Below the pieces are notes generated by a model. That model was not told where the DNA came from. It made no database searches and was given only the letters and a program-made list of their open reading frames with translations. Positions 8,049-17,619 of a DNA stretch of 64,000 nt are shown in pieces; within the stretch, counting starts at the first letter, position 1; each line of letters starts with the position of its first letter. The position numbers and the translations under genes are program-made. This DNA comes from Geoalkalibacter halelectricus (GTDB lineage: Bacteria > Desulfobacterota > Desulfuromonadia > Desulfuromonadales > Geoalkalibacteraceae), in the NCBI RefSeq assembly GCF_025263685.1, contig NZ_CP092109.1, positions 1,489,001 to 1,553,000 of the forward strand, in the 5' to 3' direction.

Positions 8049-8510
8049 ATGTTGCGTCAGGGTTTGTTGTTGCTTGTTCTTTTGCCGGCATTGTTGATGC
8101 TGTCGGGTTGCGCCGATCCGCAGGTGCGCCTCGGACTCTCGTCCACCGCCAACCTCAATCTCAATGATTTTGACGAGCCTCTGCCGGTGGTGGTGCGCGT
8201 CTATCAACTCAATGACGAGGCGAATTTCCTCAACGCCGACTTCGCCGATTTGTGGAAGGACGATCTGCGCACCCTGGGAAAGTCGCTGCTCACGCGCGAT
8301 GAAATCGTGATGAATCCCGCTGCGCAGATGGCCCTTGAGTACCCGCGCCACGAGCAGACCCGCTTTGTCGCCGTGATGGGCGTGTTTCGCAAACCCGGCG
8401 ACAACAACTGGCGCGATATCCGCCCCCTGCCCGAAGGCTTCTTTTCCCGGCGCCTGACGGGAACCCTCAGGGTTCATCTCAAGGGCAACACCCTGGAGAT
8501 GGTCGACTGA
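8049..8510 (+). CDS. tssJ: T6SS outer-membrane lipoprotein TssJ
   Basis: This 153-residue lipoprotein anchors the T6SS membrane complex to the outer membrane and contacts periplasmic TssM. The signal peptide ends in lipobox LSGC with Cys21 as the lipidated residue. The mature part is the small transthyretin-like beta fold: VVVRVYQLNDEANFLNADFADLW, then FVAVMGVFRKPGDNNWR, and a terminal VHLKGNTLEMVD. The ATG at 8049 follows AGGAGG by five bases. A longer in-frame start at 7968 would bury the signal peptide and is rejected. The order tssJ-tssK-tssL-tssM is the usual one. Confidence 0.93.
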   Translation: MLRQGLLLLVLLPALLMLSGCADPQVRLGLSSTANLNLNDFDEPLPVVVRVYQLNDEANFLNADFADLWKDDLRTLGKSLLTRDEIVMNPAAQMALEYPRHEQTRFVAVMGVFRKPGDNNWRDIRPLPEGFFSRRLTGTLRVHLKGNTLEMVD

Positions 8511-8511
8511 T

Positions 8512-9852
8512 ATGAATACGGACGGACTGCGCAAAATTGTCTGGGCCGAGGGCGTCTTTCTCGGGCAGCAACATTTTCAGCAATGGGATCGCTACCAGGA
8601 AGGGGTGCAAGCGCTGTTGGCCCGCGGTCTCAACCCGTTGGCCTGGGGAATTCTCAATTTGCGCATCGATGCCCAGTCTTTGGAAAACGGGCGGTTGCGC
8701 ATCGAGCGTTGCCTTGCCCTGTTTCCCGACGGGCGCCTGGTTTCCTACGACGCCGGGGTGGATCCGCCCCTGATGTGCGAACTCGGGGGGCGCGGCGGCG
8801 AGAGCTTCGAGGTCTATCTGTGCCTGCCCGGCAATCGTCAGGTCGATGGTATTTCCGGATATCCAGGCAAGGGGCACGTGTGTGCCTGGCAGGCGGATTA
8901 CCGCGAAATCGCCGATGAATACGACGGGGGTCGCAGCCGCGAGGTGCTGCTGGCGCGACCCAACCTCCGGCTTCTGAGTGCCGATCAGCCACGAGACGCC
9001 TTTGCCGCGCTGCCCGTCGCGCGGGTTCTCAACGAAGGAGACGGAAGCTTTCGGCTGTTACCTGAATTCATCCCACCGGTGGCGCGTATCGGCGCCTCGG
9101 CGCGGCTTGAGTCGCTGGTGGCGGGCATGATCGATTTGATCGGCGCCCGCCTGCGCATCCTCAACGAGCGCAAAGCGGCCCATGGCGGCGGCGCCGGAGA
9201 ATTTGCCCAGGCCGATCCCTTGAATTTTAACTTGCTTCAGGTTCTATCCGGCGCCTGGCCGCTGTTGCTGCATTTCCAGCACAATCCCGAGCTGCATCCC
9301 GAATTTCTCTACCGTGGCCTGGTGCCGGTGCTGGGTAACCTCAGGGCCTTTTCCAGCAACGATGGCGGTGAGATTCCCCGCTATCGCCATGAAGCCCTGG
9401 AAACGGTATTTCCTCCTCTTGCCGCCCTGGTGGAAAAGCTCATGGATGTGCAGACCCAGCAGCGTAGCGCCTCCTTGTTGCTCGCGCGCGAAAGTGATTG
9501 CCTGTGGCGCGCCGAGGGCCTTTCCCCCGAGCAGTTGCAGCGCGCGACGCTCTTTCTCGAAGTGGATCATGGCGGCGAGGATCCCAATTGGATCACCGAT
9601 TTCGCCCGTCAGGTCAAGGTCGGACCGCGCTCAAGCATCGAACTGATGGTGGCCTCGGCTTTGCCCGGCGTGCGCCTGGTGCATACCCAGCGCCCGCCGG
9701 CCCAGATGCCGGTGCGCAGTGGCTGCGAATATTTTCGCCTGGAGCAGCGCGGCGATTTCTGGAGCAAGATGCTCGAGGAAGGGTCCGTCGCGGTGTTTGT
9801 GACCCATCCCTTCGCGCAGGCCGATCTGGCGTTGGTGCGAGTGCAGGAGTAG
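8512..9852 (+). CDS. tssK: T6SS baseplate protein TssK
   Basis: This 446-residue protein links the phage-like baseplate (TssEFG) to the membrane complex (TssLM). The N-terminus VWAEGVFLGQQHFQQWDRY is a clear TssK signature, and the C-terminal head region ends in FVTHPFAQADLALVRVQE. Length is that of normal TssK. The start ATG lies one base after the tssJ stop, and the stop directly abuts the ATG of tssL, so translation is coupled. Confidence 0.95.
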   Translation: MNTDGLRKIVWAEGVFLGQQHFQQWDRYQEGVQALLARGLNPLAWGILNLRIDAQSLENGRLRIERCLALFPDGRLVSYDAGVDPPLMCELGGRGGESFEVYLCLPGNRQVDGISGYPGKGHVCAWQADYREIADEYDGGRSREVLLARPNLRLLSADQPRDAFAALPVARVLNEGDGSFRLLPEFIPPVARIGASARLESLVAGMIDLIGARLRILNERKAAHGGGAGEFAQADPLNFNLLQVLSGAWPLLLHFQHNPELHPEFLYRGLVPVLGNLRAFSSNDGGEIPRYRHEALETVFPPLAALVEKLMDVQTQQRSASLLLARESDCLWRAEGLSPEQLQRATLFLEVDHGGEDPNWITDFARQVKVGPRSSIELMVASALPGVRLVHTQRPPAQMPVRSGCEYFRLEQRGDFWSKMLEEGSVAVFVTHPFAQADLALVRVQE

Positions 9853-10617
9853 ATGGCCATGGAAGTTCAAAAAGGATCGGATCGCGTCAATGCCCTGCTG
9901 GAATGCAGCCAGATGCTGTTCACTTTGGTGGCGCCCTTGCGTGGCGGGGCCGAGGCACGCCTGCCGGGAGAGGATTTCCGCGAACAGATTCTGGCCGGAT
10001 TCGACGAAATGGAGCGTATGGCGTTCGAGCGCCAGATCGGCATGGTGATCCTCAAGGATGCCAAATACGCCCTGGCCGCCTTTGTCGACGAAGCCGTGAT
10101 GTCGAGCGCCTGGTCGGGGCGCTTGGCGTGGATGAGCCGCCCCCTGCAATTGGAAATGTTCGGCGACCATGTCGCCGGGGAGGGCTTTTTCGAGCGGCTT
10201 TCTCAGTTGCGCCAGGGCGGCGAGGCGAATCTCGATCTCATCGAACTCTACTATGTCTGTTTGCAGTTGGGTTTCGAGGGTATTTACAAGGTGCGCGGGC
10301 TCGAGCAACTGATGGCGCTTCAGGTCGACTTGCGCAGCCAGATCGAAGGTTACCGGGGTGTTGCCGATCCACGCCTGGCGCCCCAGGGGGTGCCGCGTGA
10401 GGGCCTCTTCACCCGCGTGCGCCGTGAGGTGCCCTATTGGGTCGTGGCGGTGGTGACGGTGGCGGTGATCTTTTTCGGGTACCTCGGCTATGCCTACACC
10501 ATCAACCGCATGGCAGGGCATAGTGTCGTGCACATGGAGGCCGAAGGCCGAGCGGTCAAGCAAATGGCCATGGAGCAGCGCCGAGCACCGGTCGCGGCCA
10601 AGGAGGTCGAGCCATGA
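9853..10617 (+). CDS. tssL: T6SS inner-membrane protein TssL (DotU/IcmH type)
   Basis: This 254-residue protein is the short form of TssL. It has a cytoplasmic helical DotU domain (residues about 8-170, with KYALAAFVDEAVMSS and LELIELYYVCLQLGFEGIYK-like segments) and one C-terminal transmembrane helix at about 194-216 (VPYWVVAVVTVAVIFFGYLGY). The OmpA/peptidoglycan-binding extension found in some TssL proteins is absent, so cell-wall anchoring must come from elsewhere. The gene abuts tssK and overlaps tssM by four bases (ATGA). Confidence 0.94.
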   Translation: MAMEVQKGSDRVNALLECSQMLFTLVAPLRGGAEARLPGEDFREQILAGFDEMERMAFERQIGMVILKDAKYALAAFVDEAVMSSAWSGRLAWMSRPLQLEMFGDHVAGEGFFERLSQLRQGGEANLDLIELYYVCLQLGFEGIYKVRGLEQLMALQVDLRSQIEGYRGVADPRLAPQGVPREGLFTRVRREVPYWVVAVVTVAVIFFGYLGYAYTINRMAGHSVVHMEAEGRAVKQMAMEQRRAPVAAKEVEP

Positions 10618-13600
10618 GGAGTTTTCTGCTGTTGCTGCAAGGATATCTGCTTGGCCGCACCGGCAGCAGGGTGGTCGGCGTCTTGCTGCTCATCTCCCTG
10701 GTCTGGTGGGGCGGTCCCTATGTGGGGCTGACCGACGAAACTTTGCGGTTGTGGATCATCGTCGCCATTCTCTGCCTGATCCTGATGGCCTGGGCGGTGC
10801 GGCTGGTCGTGGTCCGGCGGCGTGCCGGGCGCTTTCATGCCGAACTCCAGCAACAGCAGGGGCAAGAGCAGGATGACCGGCGGTTCGAAATCGAGGAACT
10901 GCAAAGGAAGATGAACGAGGCCGTCGCGACCCTCAAGTCCTCGGAACTGGGGGTGAATCATCGCGGCAGCGCGGCGCTCTACGCACTGCCCTGGTTCATG
11001 ATCATCGGCCCCTCGGCGGCGGGCAAGACTACTTTGCTGCGCCATTCGGGACTGCATTTTCCCTACGCCGAGGAAGGCGATATCGATATTCGCGGCTTTG
11101 GCGGCACCCGCAACTGTGACTGGTGGTTTTCCAACGAGGCGGTGCTTCTCGACACGGCCGGACGCTATACCACCGAGCCGGCGGACCACAGCGAGTGGAA
11201 GGCGTTTCTCGCCCTGCTGCGCAAGCACCGGCGCCGCATGCCCATCAACGGGGTGCTGGTGGCCATCAGTTTGGAGGATCTGCTCACCGGCGATCAGAAC
11301 GCTCTCGCCCAGCACGTTAAAATCATCCGCGACCGTATCGATGAACTGACCACCGACCTGGGATGCCTGGTGCCGGTGTATCTGGTCATCACCAAATGCG
11401 ATCTGCTGCACGGGTTCGTGTCGTTTTTCGAGGATCTCGGCGAACACGACCGCAGCCAGGTCTGGGGCGCCTGGCTTGGGGAGAACAGCGATCCCGAAAC
11501 CCTGAGTGAAGCTTTCGAGGCCCGGCTCAAGGAACTCTACGAGCGGCTCTGCGCCATGCGATTGCGCAAACTCTCCATGCAGAGGCGCTTTGCCGCCAAG
11601 GCTCAGATCCACGAGTTTCCGGCCGAATTCCAGGTGGCCGCGGAGCGCCTCGGCGAATTCACGCGGCTGCTTTTCAAGCAAAACCCCTATCAGGAAACTC
11701 CGCGCTTCTGTGGCGTCTACCTGACCAGCGCGACGCAGGAGGGAACCCCCCTGCAACGCATCCTCGGCAATATGCGTCAGGCGTTTGGCTACGTGGAGGA
11801 GACAAGCGCCGTGCCGCGCGAAGCCGTGCGCAGCTATTTCGTCAAGAAGGTTTTTCAGGACATTGTTTTCACCAACGCCCAGGCGGGCATCAAGACCCGC
11901 CGGCGGGAAGTGGTCGCGCGCCTGCTCAAATCAACCTGGGTTCTGGCCTCACTGGCCTTGATCCTGGGCAGCTTCATGGTGCTGAGCACCTCGCTGACCA
12001 GCAATACCCTGGTCTTGCAACGTGGCAGTGCCGCGGCGGAGCAGGTACGCTTCGCCCTGGCCGCCGCCGAGCCCCAACCCCGCAAGGTGCTTGCCTCCCT
12101 GGATGATCTCCATGCCCATTACACCAATCTGCGGGACTACGAGCGCAAACTCCCCTGGCATTTGGTGCTGGGCGTCTACCAGGGGGGCGCGCAGATCGAT
12201 CCCAGCCGCCGGATTCTTCTTGATGCCCTGGAGCTGAGTTTCTTTCAGCCGGTGGCGCGGGCCCTTGAATTTCGCCTCGAAAATCAGATTCGGCAATGGG
12301 AAACCATGGACGAAAAAGGGCGGGAAAAGATCCGCCGGGATTATTACGAGGATCTGCGAACCTATCTCATGATGGCGCGCCCTGAGCATCTCGATCAGGG
12401 CACGGCCCTGCCGCGGCTGACCGAGATCTGGCGCAAGGAGTTGTTGCGCGGCACCGACCAGGGCGGCGATGAAATCGGCCTGTCCGAACAGCGGCTGCTG
12501 GAACTCGCCGGTTTTTTCCTCGCGCACCTGGGTAATCCTTCCGAGCAATGGGCGGTTGCCCCCTGGGCCGCGCGAGATGCCATGGTCGATCAGGCGCGCG
12601 AGCAGTTGCGCACGCCACCCAAGGCCCAACAACTGTATGCGCAAATCATTGAAAAATCCCGCGTGGAACTCAAGGACCGCACCTTGGAGGATCTCATCCG
12701 CGGCTACGATTTCGGGTTGCTGACCAGCGGATTTAAATTGCCGGGAGTGTTTACCGAGCGCGGCTGGCGCGAGTTCGTTCATCCGCAAATCGATCAGGCG
12801 GTCCGTTCGGCCAGCCGTGGTGACTGGGTCATCGGGTTACAGCACGATGCCGAAGCGGCCGACGATGGCTCCGCCGCGGCGCGCCACGGCTACATTAATG
12901 CCGAACTGGCGGCGCGGCTGGAGAAGGAAATCCGCCAGATCTATTTCGCCGATTATGTCGAGGCCTGGTATGGCCTGCTTGATTCGGTGCGCATCGCTCC
13001 CTTCACCTCCCTTGATGACGCTGGGCGCAAGATTTTGATTTTGTCGCGCAGCGACGGTCCCATCGGTGAGCTGATGCGAGTTGTGTCGCGCAACATCAAC
13101 CTCAGCGAGGGCGGTTCCGCGGGTCTCGAGACGCTGGCAGGCCAACTGGTCGAGGGCCAGGGGGCGGGGCGCAATCTGGTGGCGGAACTCGAGGGCCCCT
13201 TGCGGGACCTGCGCAAGTTCTGCGATCCGGCCGACAAGATGACCGTCAGTCTGCTGATCAACCAGTACCTGCTGGCGATCTCCGCCCTGCAGGGAGAGGT
13301 CGAGCGCCTCGGCGCCGCGGTCGATGTGCCGCGCGAGGCCGGCAGCTACGCCGCCAACATTCTTACCGGCGGGGGCGCGAGCTCCGAACTGTATAAAAGT
13401 TGGGTGTCCACCAGCAGCCTGCTCGGCGGCATCGAGGCGCGCACTAGGCGGGTCGCGGGCAATCTGCTCATGGCCCCCTTGCGCCAGAGTTGGCAGATCA
13501 TTTTGGCTGAAACACGCAAGGATCTGCAACGCAGTTGGCAGAACAGCGTCTATGCGGCCTATGGCCAAAAGGTCGAGGGGCGCTTTCCCTTCGTCGCAAA

Positions 13601-14234
13601 TGGACGGGACGCGGCCCTGGTCGATGTCTCGGATTTCTTCCGGCCCGATGACGGGGTTCTGTGGAACTTCGTCAACCAAAATCTCGCTCCGTTTCTCAGC
13701 CGCGAACGCAACGGATGGCGGCAAAAAACCTGGTTGGACCAAGGGCCCGGCTTCAATCGCAACCTGCTGGAAGGGCTCGAGCAGGCGCAGCTCATCAGTG
13801 AGAGTCTCTTCCGGCGCGGCGGCAGCCAACCGGAGGTGCAATTTTATCTCTACCCCATGCCGAGTCGTGGTTTGAGCGAGATGTATCTGGAGAGCAACGG
13901 CCAGCATTATCGTTACCGCAACGAGCCCCAGGAATGGCGCAAATTCCGTTGGCCCGGCGACATGGAACGCTTGGGCGCACGCATCCACGGAGTGACGGGA
14001 ACGGGTAGCGGCCGTGCCGAGTTGGGTTTTGAGGGCATCTGGGGACTCTTTCACCTGCTGGGGCAAGCGGATCTGCGGGCCGAAAGCGGAACCCATTACC
14101 TGAGTGTCTGGGAACTGGACGACGGCAACGGCATGCCGCTGGCGGTACAATTTCGGATTCGCGCCGACCGCGAAAACAACGTCTTCGAGCGTGGCCTGTT
14201 TTCAGACCTGAGCCTGCCGGAGAGAATTTTTTAA
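10614..14234 (+). CDS. tssM: T6SS inner-membrane protein TssM (IcmF)
   Basis: This 1206-residue IcmF-type protein spans the inner membrane and periplasm and contacts TssJ. Two transmembrane helices lie at about 19-38 and 46-66, then a cytoplasmic NTPase-like domain with an intact Walker A, GPSAAGKTT (132-140), and a third transmembrane helix near 440-460 (WVLASLALILGSFMVL). The remaining 740 residues are the periplasmic part, ending in the beta-rich C-terminal region that binds TssJ. Walker A is degenerate in some TssM proteins, but here it looks competent. It overlaps tssL by four bases. Confidence 0.96.
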   Translation: MRSFLLLLQGYLLGRTGSRVVGVLLLISLVWWGGPYVGLTDETLRLWIIVAILCLILMAWAVRLVVVRRRAGRFHAELQQQQGQEQDDRRFEIEELQRKMNEAVATLKSSELGVNHRGSAALYALPWFMIIGPSAAGKTTLLRHSGLHFPYAEEGDIDIRGFGGTRNCDWWFSNEAVLLDTAGRYTTEPADHSEWKAFLALLRKHRRRMPINGVLVAISLEDLLTGDQNALAQHVKIIRDRIDELTTDLGCLVPVYLVITKCDLLHGFVSFFEDLGEHDRSQVWGAWLGENSDPETLSEAFEARLKELYERLCAMRLRKLSMQRRFAAKAQIHEFPAEFQVAAERLGEFTRLLFKQNPYQETPRFCGVYLTSATQEGTPLQRILGNMRQAFGYVEETSAVPREAVRSYFVKKVFQDIVFTNAQAGIKTRRREVVARLLKSTWVLASLALILGSFMVLSTSLTSNTLVLQRGSAAAEQVRFALAAAEPQPRKVLASLDDLHAHYTNLRDYERKLPWHLVLGVYQGGAQIDPSRRILLDALELSFFQPVARALEFRLENQIRQWETMDEKGREKIRRDYYEDLRTYLMMARPEHLDQGTALPRLTEIWRKELLRGTDQGGDEIGLSEQRLLELAGFFLAHLGNPSEQWAVAPWAARDAMVDQAREQLRTPPKAQQLYAQIIEKSRVELKDRTLEDLIRGYDFGLLTSGFKLPGVFTERGWREFVHPQIDQAVRSASRGDWVIGLQHDAEAADDGSAAARHGYINAELAARLEKEIRQIYFADYVEAWYGLLDSVRIAPFTSLDDAGRKILILSRSDGPIGELMRVVSRNINLSEGGSAGLETLAGQLVEGQGAGRNLVAELEGPLRDLRKFCDPADKMTVSLLINQYLLAISALQGEVERLGAAVDVPREAGSYAANILTGGGASSELYKSWVSTSSLLGGIEARTRRVAGNLLMAPLRQSWQIILAETRKDLQRSWQNSVYAAYGQKVEGRFPFVANGRDAALVDVSDFFRPDDGVLWNFVNQNLAPFLSRERNGWRQKTWLDQGPGFNRNLLEGLEQAQLISESLFRRGGSQPEVQFYLYPMPSRGLSEMYLESNGQHYRYRNEPQEWRKFRWPGDMERLGARIHGVTGTGSGRAELGFEGIWGLFHLLGQADLRAESGTHYLSVWELDDGNGMPLAVQFRIRADRENNVFERGLFSDLSLPERIF

Positions 14235-14350
14235 GCAAATCCTTCCGGCGCCGCCCGCGTCTTGACAAGGAAATTCATCAATCTGGGCGTCGCCTCTGCC
14301 TTGCGATCCCATGCTGAGCAGTTACTGAGTATTTTACTTCATAGGTTGCC

Positions 14351-15370
14351 ATGTTTGGTTTGTTCACACGTTCCGCCAAAACACCCGCCGCAACGCGACG
14401 GCGCGATCAGCACGGGTGTTTTGGAAAAATGCCGATTCACCCTGATTTTATCCGCCATGGTGTGCGGGCACGCGAGGTGGTCGGCCTTGAGAACTGGGTG
14501 CAGGAAGGCGTGGGCTTGTTCTCCCGCCGTGCGCCGGGAGAAGCGCGCGAGCCCTTGGCCTCCTTTCCCCGGCATCATCTGGTCATGAACGGCGGTGAGC
14601 AGGATCGCACCCTGGTTGGAACCCTGAGCGCCAGCCGTGACCGCAGTGGCCGCGCTTATCCCTTTGTTGTTTTCAGTCTTGCCGACGAACCCTTGTTTCG
14701 CGAGATGCAGGCAGCCGTGCCCCTGGCTTTCGATGCCTTTTTCCAAAACAGCGACCATATTCTTGACGCACCCTGGAACCAGGAACCAGTGGCGCTGCTG
14801 CTGGATCGCGTCGATGGCATGGCATCGCGCGATACCAGCCTGACCCGGCGCCAATACCTGGAACGCCAGATCGCCCTGCTGGGCGATATTTCCATGGGGC
14901 AGTTCTGGAGCGACAGCTTTCCAGACCAGGCGCCCAATCGCCAGGGGCTGTTCGAGGCCTTGTTCAGCGCCCTGCGCAGTGCCGCACGCCGTGGCCCCGG
15001 ACGGGTGACCTGGGGCTTGCGACTGCCGCTGGGGCGGCATGCGAATGCACTGCCGATGGTGGTGTTCTGGGTGCAGATGGTGGAGGCCATCCTCGAGGAA
15101 CGTCACTGGCGCGCCCATTATTTCTGGCATGGCGGCGATGCGCAGCGACCCGGCGCCCTGACCCTGTTTTTCCGGCCTCTGGCGGCCTCGCTCTTTCTGT
15201 GGCTGATGCCCGGTGAGGCCGATGAAGCGGGTCTGTTCGATCTGCGCGGGGTCATGAATCAGCGCTCGGATGTGCGTTGCGCCCCAGAGCTGGCGCGGAT
15301 GCTGCTCGATGATGAGGTTTCCATGCTTGATCTGCTGTATCGCGCCGGTCGCCGCGAGGTGCTGACATGA
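14351..15370 (+). CDS. tagF: T6SS-associated protein TagF (ImpM)
   Basis: This 339-residue TagF domain protein starts with the family motif GCFGKMPIHPDFIRHG (residues about 22-37). In well-studied systems TagF represses T6SS firing by binding the FHA protein and acts alongside the PpkA/PppA threonine-phosphorylation pathway. Neither the kinase nor the phosphatase is visible here, and the neighbouring FHA protein has lost its FHA domain, so TagF may work by a different route. A 116-base gap separates it from tssM, and its stop overlaps tssA (ATGA). Confidence 0.88.
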   Translation: MFGLFTRSAKTPAATRRRDQHGCFGKMPIHPDFIRHGVRAREVVGLENWVQEGVGLFSRRAPGEAREPLASFPRHHLVMNGGEQDRTLVGTLSASRDRSGRAYPFVVFSLADEPLFREMQAAVPLAFDAFFQNSDHILDAPWNQEPVALLLDRVDGMASRDTSLTRRQYLERQIALLGDISMGQFWSDSFPDQAPNRQGLFEALFSALRSAARRGPGRVTWGLRLPLGRHANALPMVVFWVQMVEAILEERHWRAHYFWHGGDAQRPGALTLFFRPLAASLFLWLMPGEADEAGLFDLRGVMNQRSDVRCAPELARMLLDDEVSMLDLLYRAGRREVLT

Positions 15371-16914
15371 GCATGCCGCTTGCTCATCATGTCGCGGACG
15401 CCTCCCTTTTGGATGCGGTGCTCGCGCCCTTGCCTCAGGGCGGAGAGGATCCGCGCTATTGCGAGGAATTTCTGCTCGCCAAGCGCGAGATCGACAAGCT
15501 CAGGGAAAACCAGTATGCCCAGGTACACACCCTGTGCTGCGGCATTCTTTCCGGAGTGGGCAAGGATTTGCGCGTCGCGGGCTTTTTGTTGATGGCCTGC
15601 CTGGGTCGCGATGGACTCGGCGGTCTGATGGACGGTGCCGCGGCCTACCTTCGCCTGCTGGAGGAATATTGGGAGGAATGCCACCCGCGCAAGGACAACC
15701 AGCGCATCAGTGCCCTTGCTTGGCTCAACGGCGCGCGCCTCGAAGCCATGGCGCGCGAAGCCGGTCGTAGCGCTTCGCCCCAGGATCTCGAGCGCTTGCG
15801 GTACTGCGTCGATGGCATCAACGCGCTGTTGCGGGCACGAATCGGCGCCGAAGCTCCGCAATGGCAGGCCCTGGATGCCTGGCTCAAAATCAAATCCCCG
15901 TCCCCTGAAAGACCTGCGGAAAAAGCCGTACCGGCGGCTCCGGTGGATCCGCCGCCGGCTTCCCGCACGGAGACTGCCCCGGAAGAAGCCAAGCCGGTCG
16001 TGGAGCAGAGGGAACCGCAAGTAGGCTCGGAGCGGGAAGCTTTCGCCATGGCCCGTATCCTCAGTGATTATTATCGCGCGCAGGGGCACTGGCAACAGGC
16101 CCTGGCTTTCACCCGGGCGCTGCGTTGGGGGGGCGCCAATCTGCCGCCTCAGGAGCAGGGACGTACGCGGGTTCCGGCGCCGCGCGCCACCGCCGTGACG
16201 ACCTTGGAGCGGCAGCGCCAGCAATCCGATCCGCAGGCGCTGCTGGAACTGTGTGAGAGTCTTTTCCTGGAGCCGGGTGGGCAGTTCTGGCTTGATCTGC
16301 AATACCTTGCGCGCCAAGCCGCGCACAATTGGGGACGCGCGGCCTTGCAGGATTTCATCGACGAGCAGACTCGTTCCTTGCTGCGCCGCCTGCCCGGTCT
16401 CGAGGCGCTGAGCTTCGATGACGGGCGCCCCTTCGCCGATTCCGCCACCCGCGCCTGGCTGGCCGAGCTTTGTACCGAAACGGCGCCGCCTGCGACGCAG
16501 GATGCAAGCGATGAATGGGACGTGCAGCTGGCCGAGGCCCTGAAGACCGCCCGCGAACACGCGGCTCGCAATCAACTTGGCGAGGCCTTGAACTTGCTGC
16601 GCGCCCTGCCCGCGCCGACGAAGGTTCGGCGCATGCGCCTGGAGCTTGCCCAGGCCGCTTTGTGCCTGCAGGGTGGGCGCGCCGACATCGCATTGCCCCT
16701 GGCCGAATCCCTGGAGGCGCAGAGCGAAACGCTGCAAATGAGGGTTTGGAACGAGGGTCTGGCCCTGGAAATCTGGCGGCTCGGCATCGATATCCGCCGA
16801 CAATGCCTCCCCAAGGCCGCAGGGGAGGCAAAGGCGGCCCTGGAAACCCAGATCCGCCGACTGCACGCCCAGATCTGTCGTACTGACCCGGCCGTCGCGG
16901 TGAAATGGTTGTGA
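15367..16914 (+). CDS. tssA: T6SS protein TssA (ImpA N-terminal domain)
   Basis: This 515-residue TssA primes and caps the growing T6SS tail. The N-terminal ImpA domain lies at about 10-130 (LPQGGEDPRYCEEFLLAKREIDKLRENQY, then the WEECHPRKDNQR segment conserved across TssA). A Pro/Ala-rich linker (about 178-215) precedes a helical C-terminal half with FAMARILSDYYRAQG and WFDLQYLARQA-like repeats, resembling the VasJ-type C-terminus. It overlaps tagF by four bases. The 180-base gap that follows contains two adjacent palindromes. Confidence 0.9.
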   Translation: MSMPLAHHVADASLLDAVLAPLPQGGEDPRYCEEFLLAKREIDKLRENQYAQVHTLCCGILSGVGKDLRVAGFLLMACLGRDGLGGLMDGAAAYLRLLEEYWEECHPRKDNQRISALAWLNGARLEAMAREAGRSASPQDLERLRYCVDGINALLRARIGAEAPQWQALDAWLKIKSPSPERPAEKAVPAAPVDPPPASRTETAPEEAKPVVEQREPQVGSEREAFAMARILSDYYRAQGHWQQALAFTRALRWGGANLPPQEQGRTRVPAPRATAVTTLERQRQQSDPQALLELCESLFLEPGGQFWLDLQYLARQAAHNWGRAALQDFIDEQTRSLLRRLPGLEALSFDDGRPFADSATRAWLAELCTETAPPATQDASDEWDVQLAEALKTAREHAARNQLGEALNLLRALPAPTKVRRMRLELAQAALCLQGGRADIALPLAESLEAQSETLQMRVWNEGLALEIWRLGIDIRRQCLPKAAGEAKAALETQIRRLHAQICRTDPAVAVKWL

Positions 16915-16926
16915 TCGAGGTCCAAG

Positions 16927-16975
16927 GTAGGGTCAAGGCATGCCTTGACCAGGGCGATGCATGCATCGCCCCTAC
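16927..16975. repeat. Double perfect palindrome between tssA and tssB
   Basis: Two perfect 20-base palindromes stand almost back to back: GGTCAAGGCATGCCTTGACC at 16931-16950 and GGGCGATGCATGCATCGCCC at 16952-16971. GTAG (16927-16930) and CTAC (16972-16975) flank the pair as an outer inverted repeat. The whole can fold as two hairpins on a common base or as a cruciform. It could be a dispersed REP-type element, an attenuator between operon halves or a mobile-element scar. Confidence 0.8.
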
Positions 16976-17094
16976 GGCGAAATGATGTTCTTCAAGGTTT
17001 TGTCCGCTTTGATCGAATTTAATCTGATTTGATCTGCGTTCCTCTGGTTTTTTGGTTTTTATCGCACGCACGTATTCAAGAAAAGGAGACCGAC

Positions 17095-17607
17095 ATGCCC
17101 GACAGTTTTCAGAAAGAAATTCCCAAGGCCCGCGTGAACATCGCCCTCGACGTCGAAACGGGTGGCGACCGCAAGAAGGTGGAGCTGCCATTGAAGATGC
17201 TGGTGGTGGGCGATTTCAGCAACGGCCAGTCCACGGGACGGATTGCCGAGCGCGATCGCACCAACATCAACAAAAGCAATTTCGAGGCCGTTCTGCGCGA
17301 CCTGTCTCCCGCGGCACGTTTCGAAGTACCCAATGAGCTGGCCCGCGATGGCAGTGAGATCGCCGTCAACCTCAAATTCGACTCCATGAAGGCTTTTCAT
17401 CCCGATCGCGTCGCCAACCAGATTCCCGAAATGCACAGCATGATGGCCATGCGCAACCTGCTTAAGGATCTCAAGGCCAACCTGCTCGACAATGCCGGTT
17501 TTCGCAAGGAATTGGAGAAGATCGTCAAGGACCAGCCGGAACTGGCCGAGTTGAAAGGCCAATTGGATCAAATTCTCGGCCCGGTGCCCGCCGCCGGCGG
17601 TGAGTAA
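17095..17607 (+). CDS. tssB: T6SS contractile sheath small subunit TssB
   Basis: This 170-residue small sheath subunit (VipA/ImpB) pairs with TssC to build the contractile sheath. The family features are clear: SFQKEIPKARVNIALDVETGG at the N-terminus, LPLKMLVVGDFS, then RTNINKSNFEAVL and the segment VNLKFDSMKAFHPDRVANQIPEM. The ATG at 17095 is supported by AAAGGAG six bases upstream. An in-frame start at 17029 adds an unrelated hydrophobic stretch and is rejected. It is followed 12 bases later by tssC. Confidence 0.97.
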   Translation: MPDSFQKEIPKARVNIALDVETGGDRKKVELPLKMLVVGDFSNGQSTGRIAERDRTNINKSNFEAVLRDLSPAARFEVPNELARDGSEIAVNLKFDSMKAFHPDRVANQIPEMHSMMAMRNLLKDLKANLLDNAGFRKELEKIVKDQPELAELKGQLDQILGPVPAAGGE

Positions 17608-17619
17608 AAGGAGATAATC

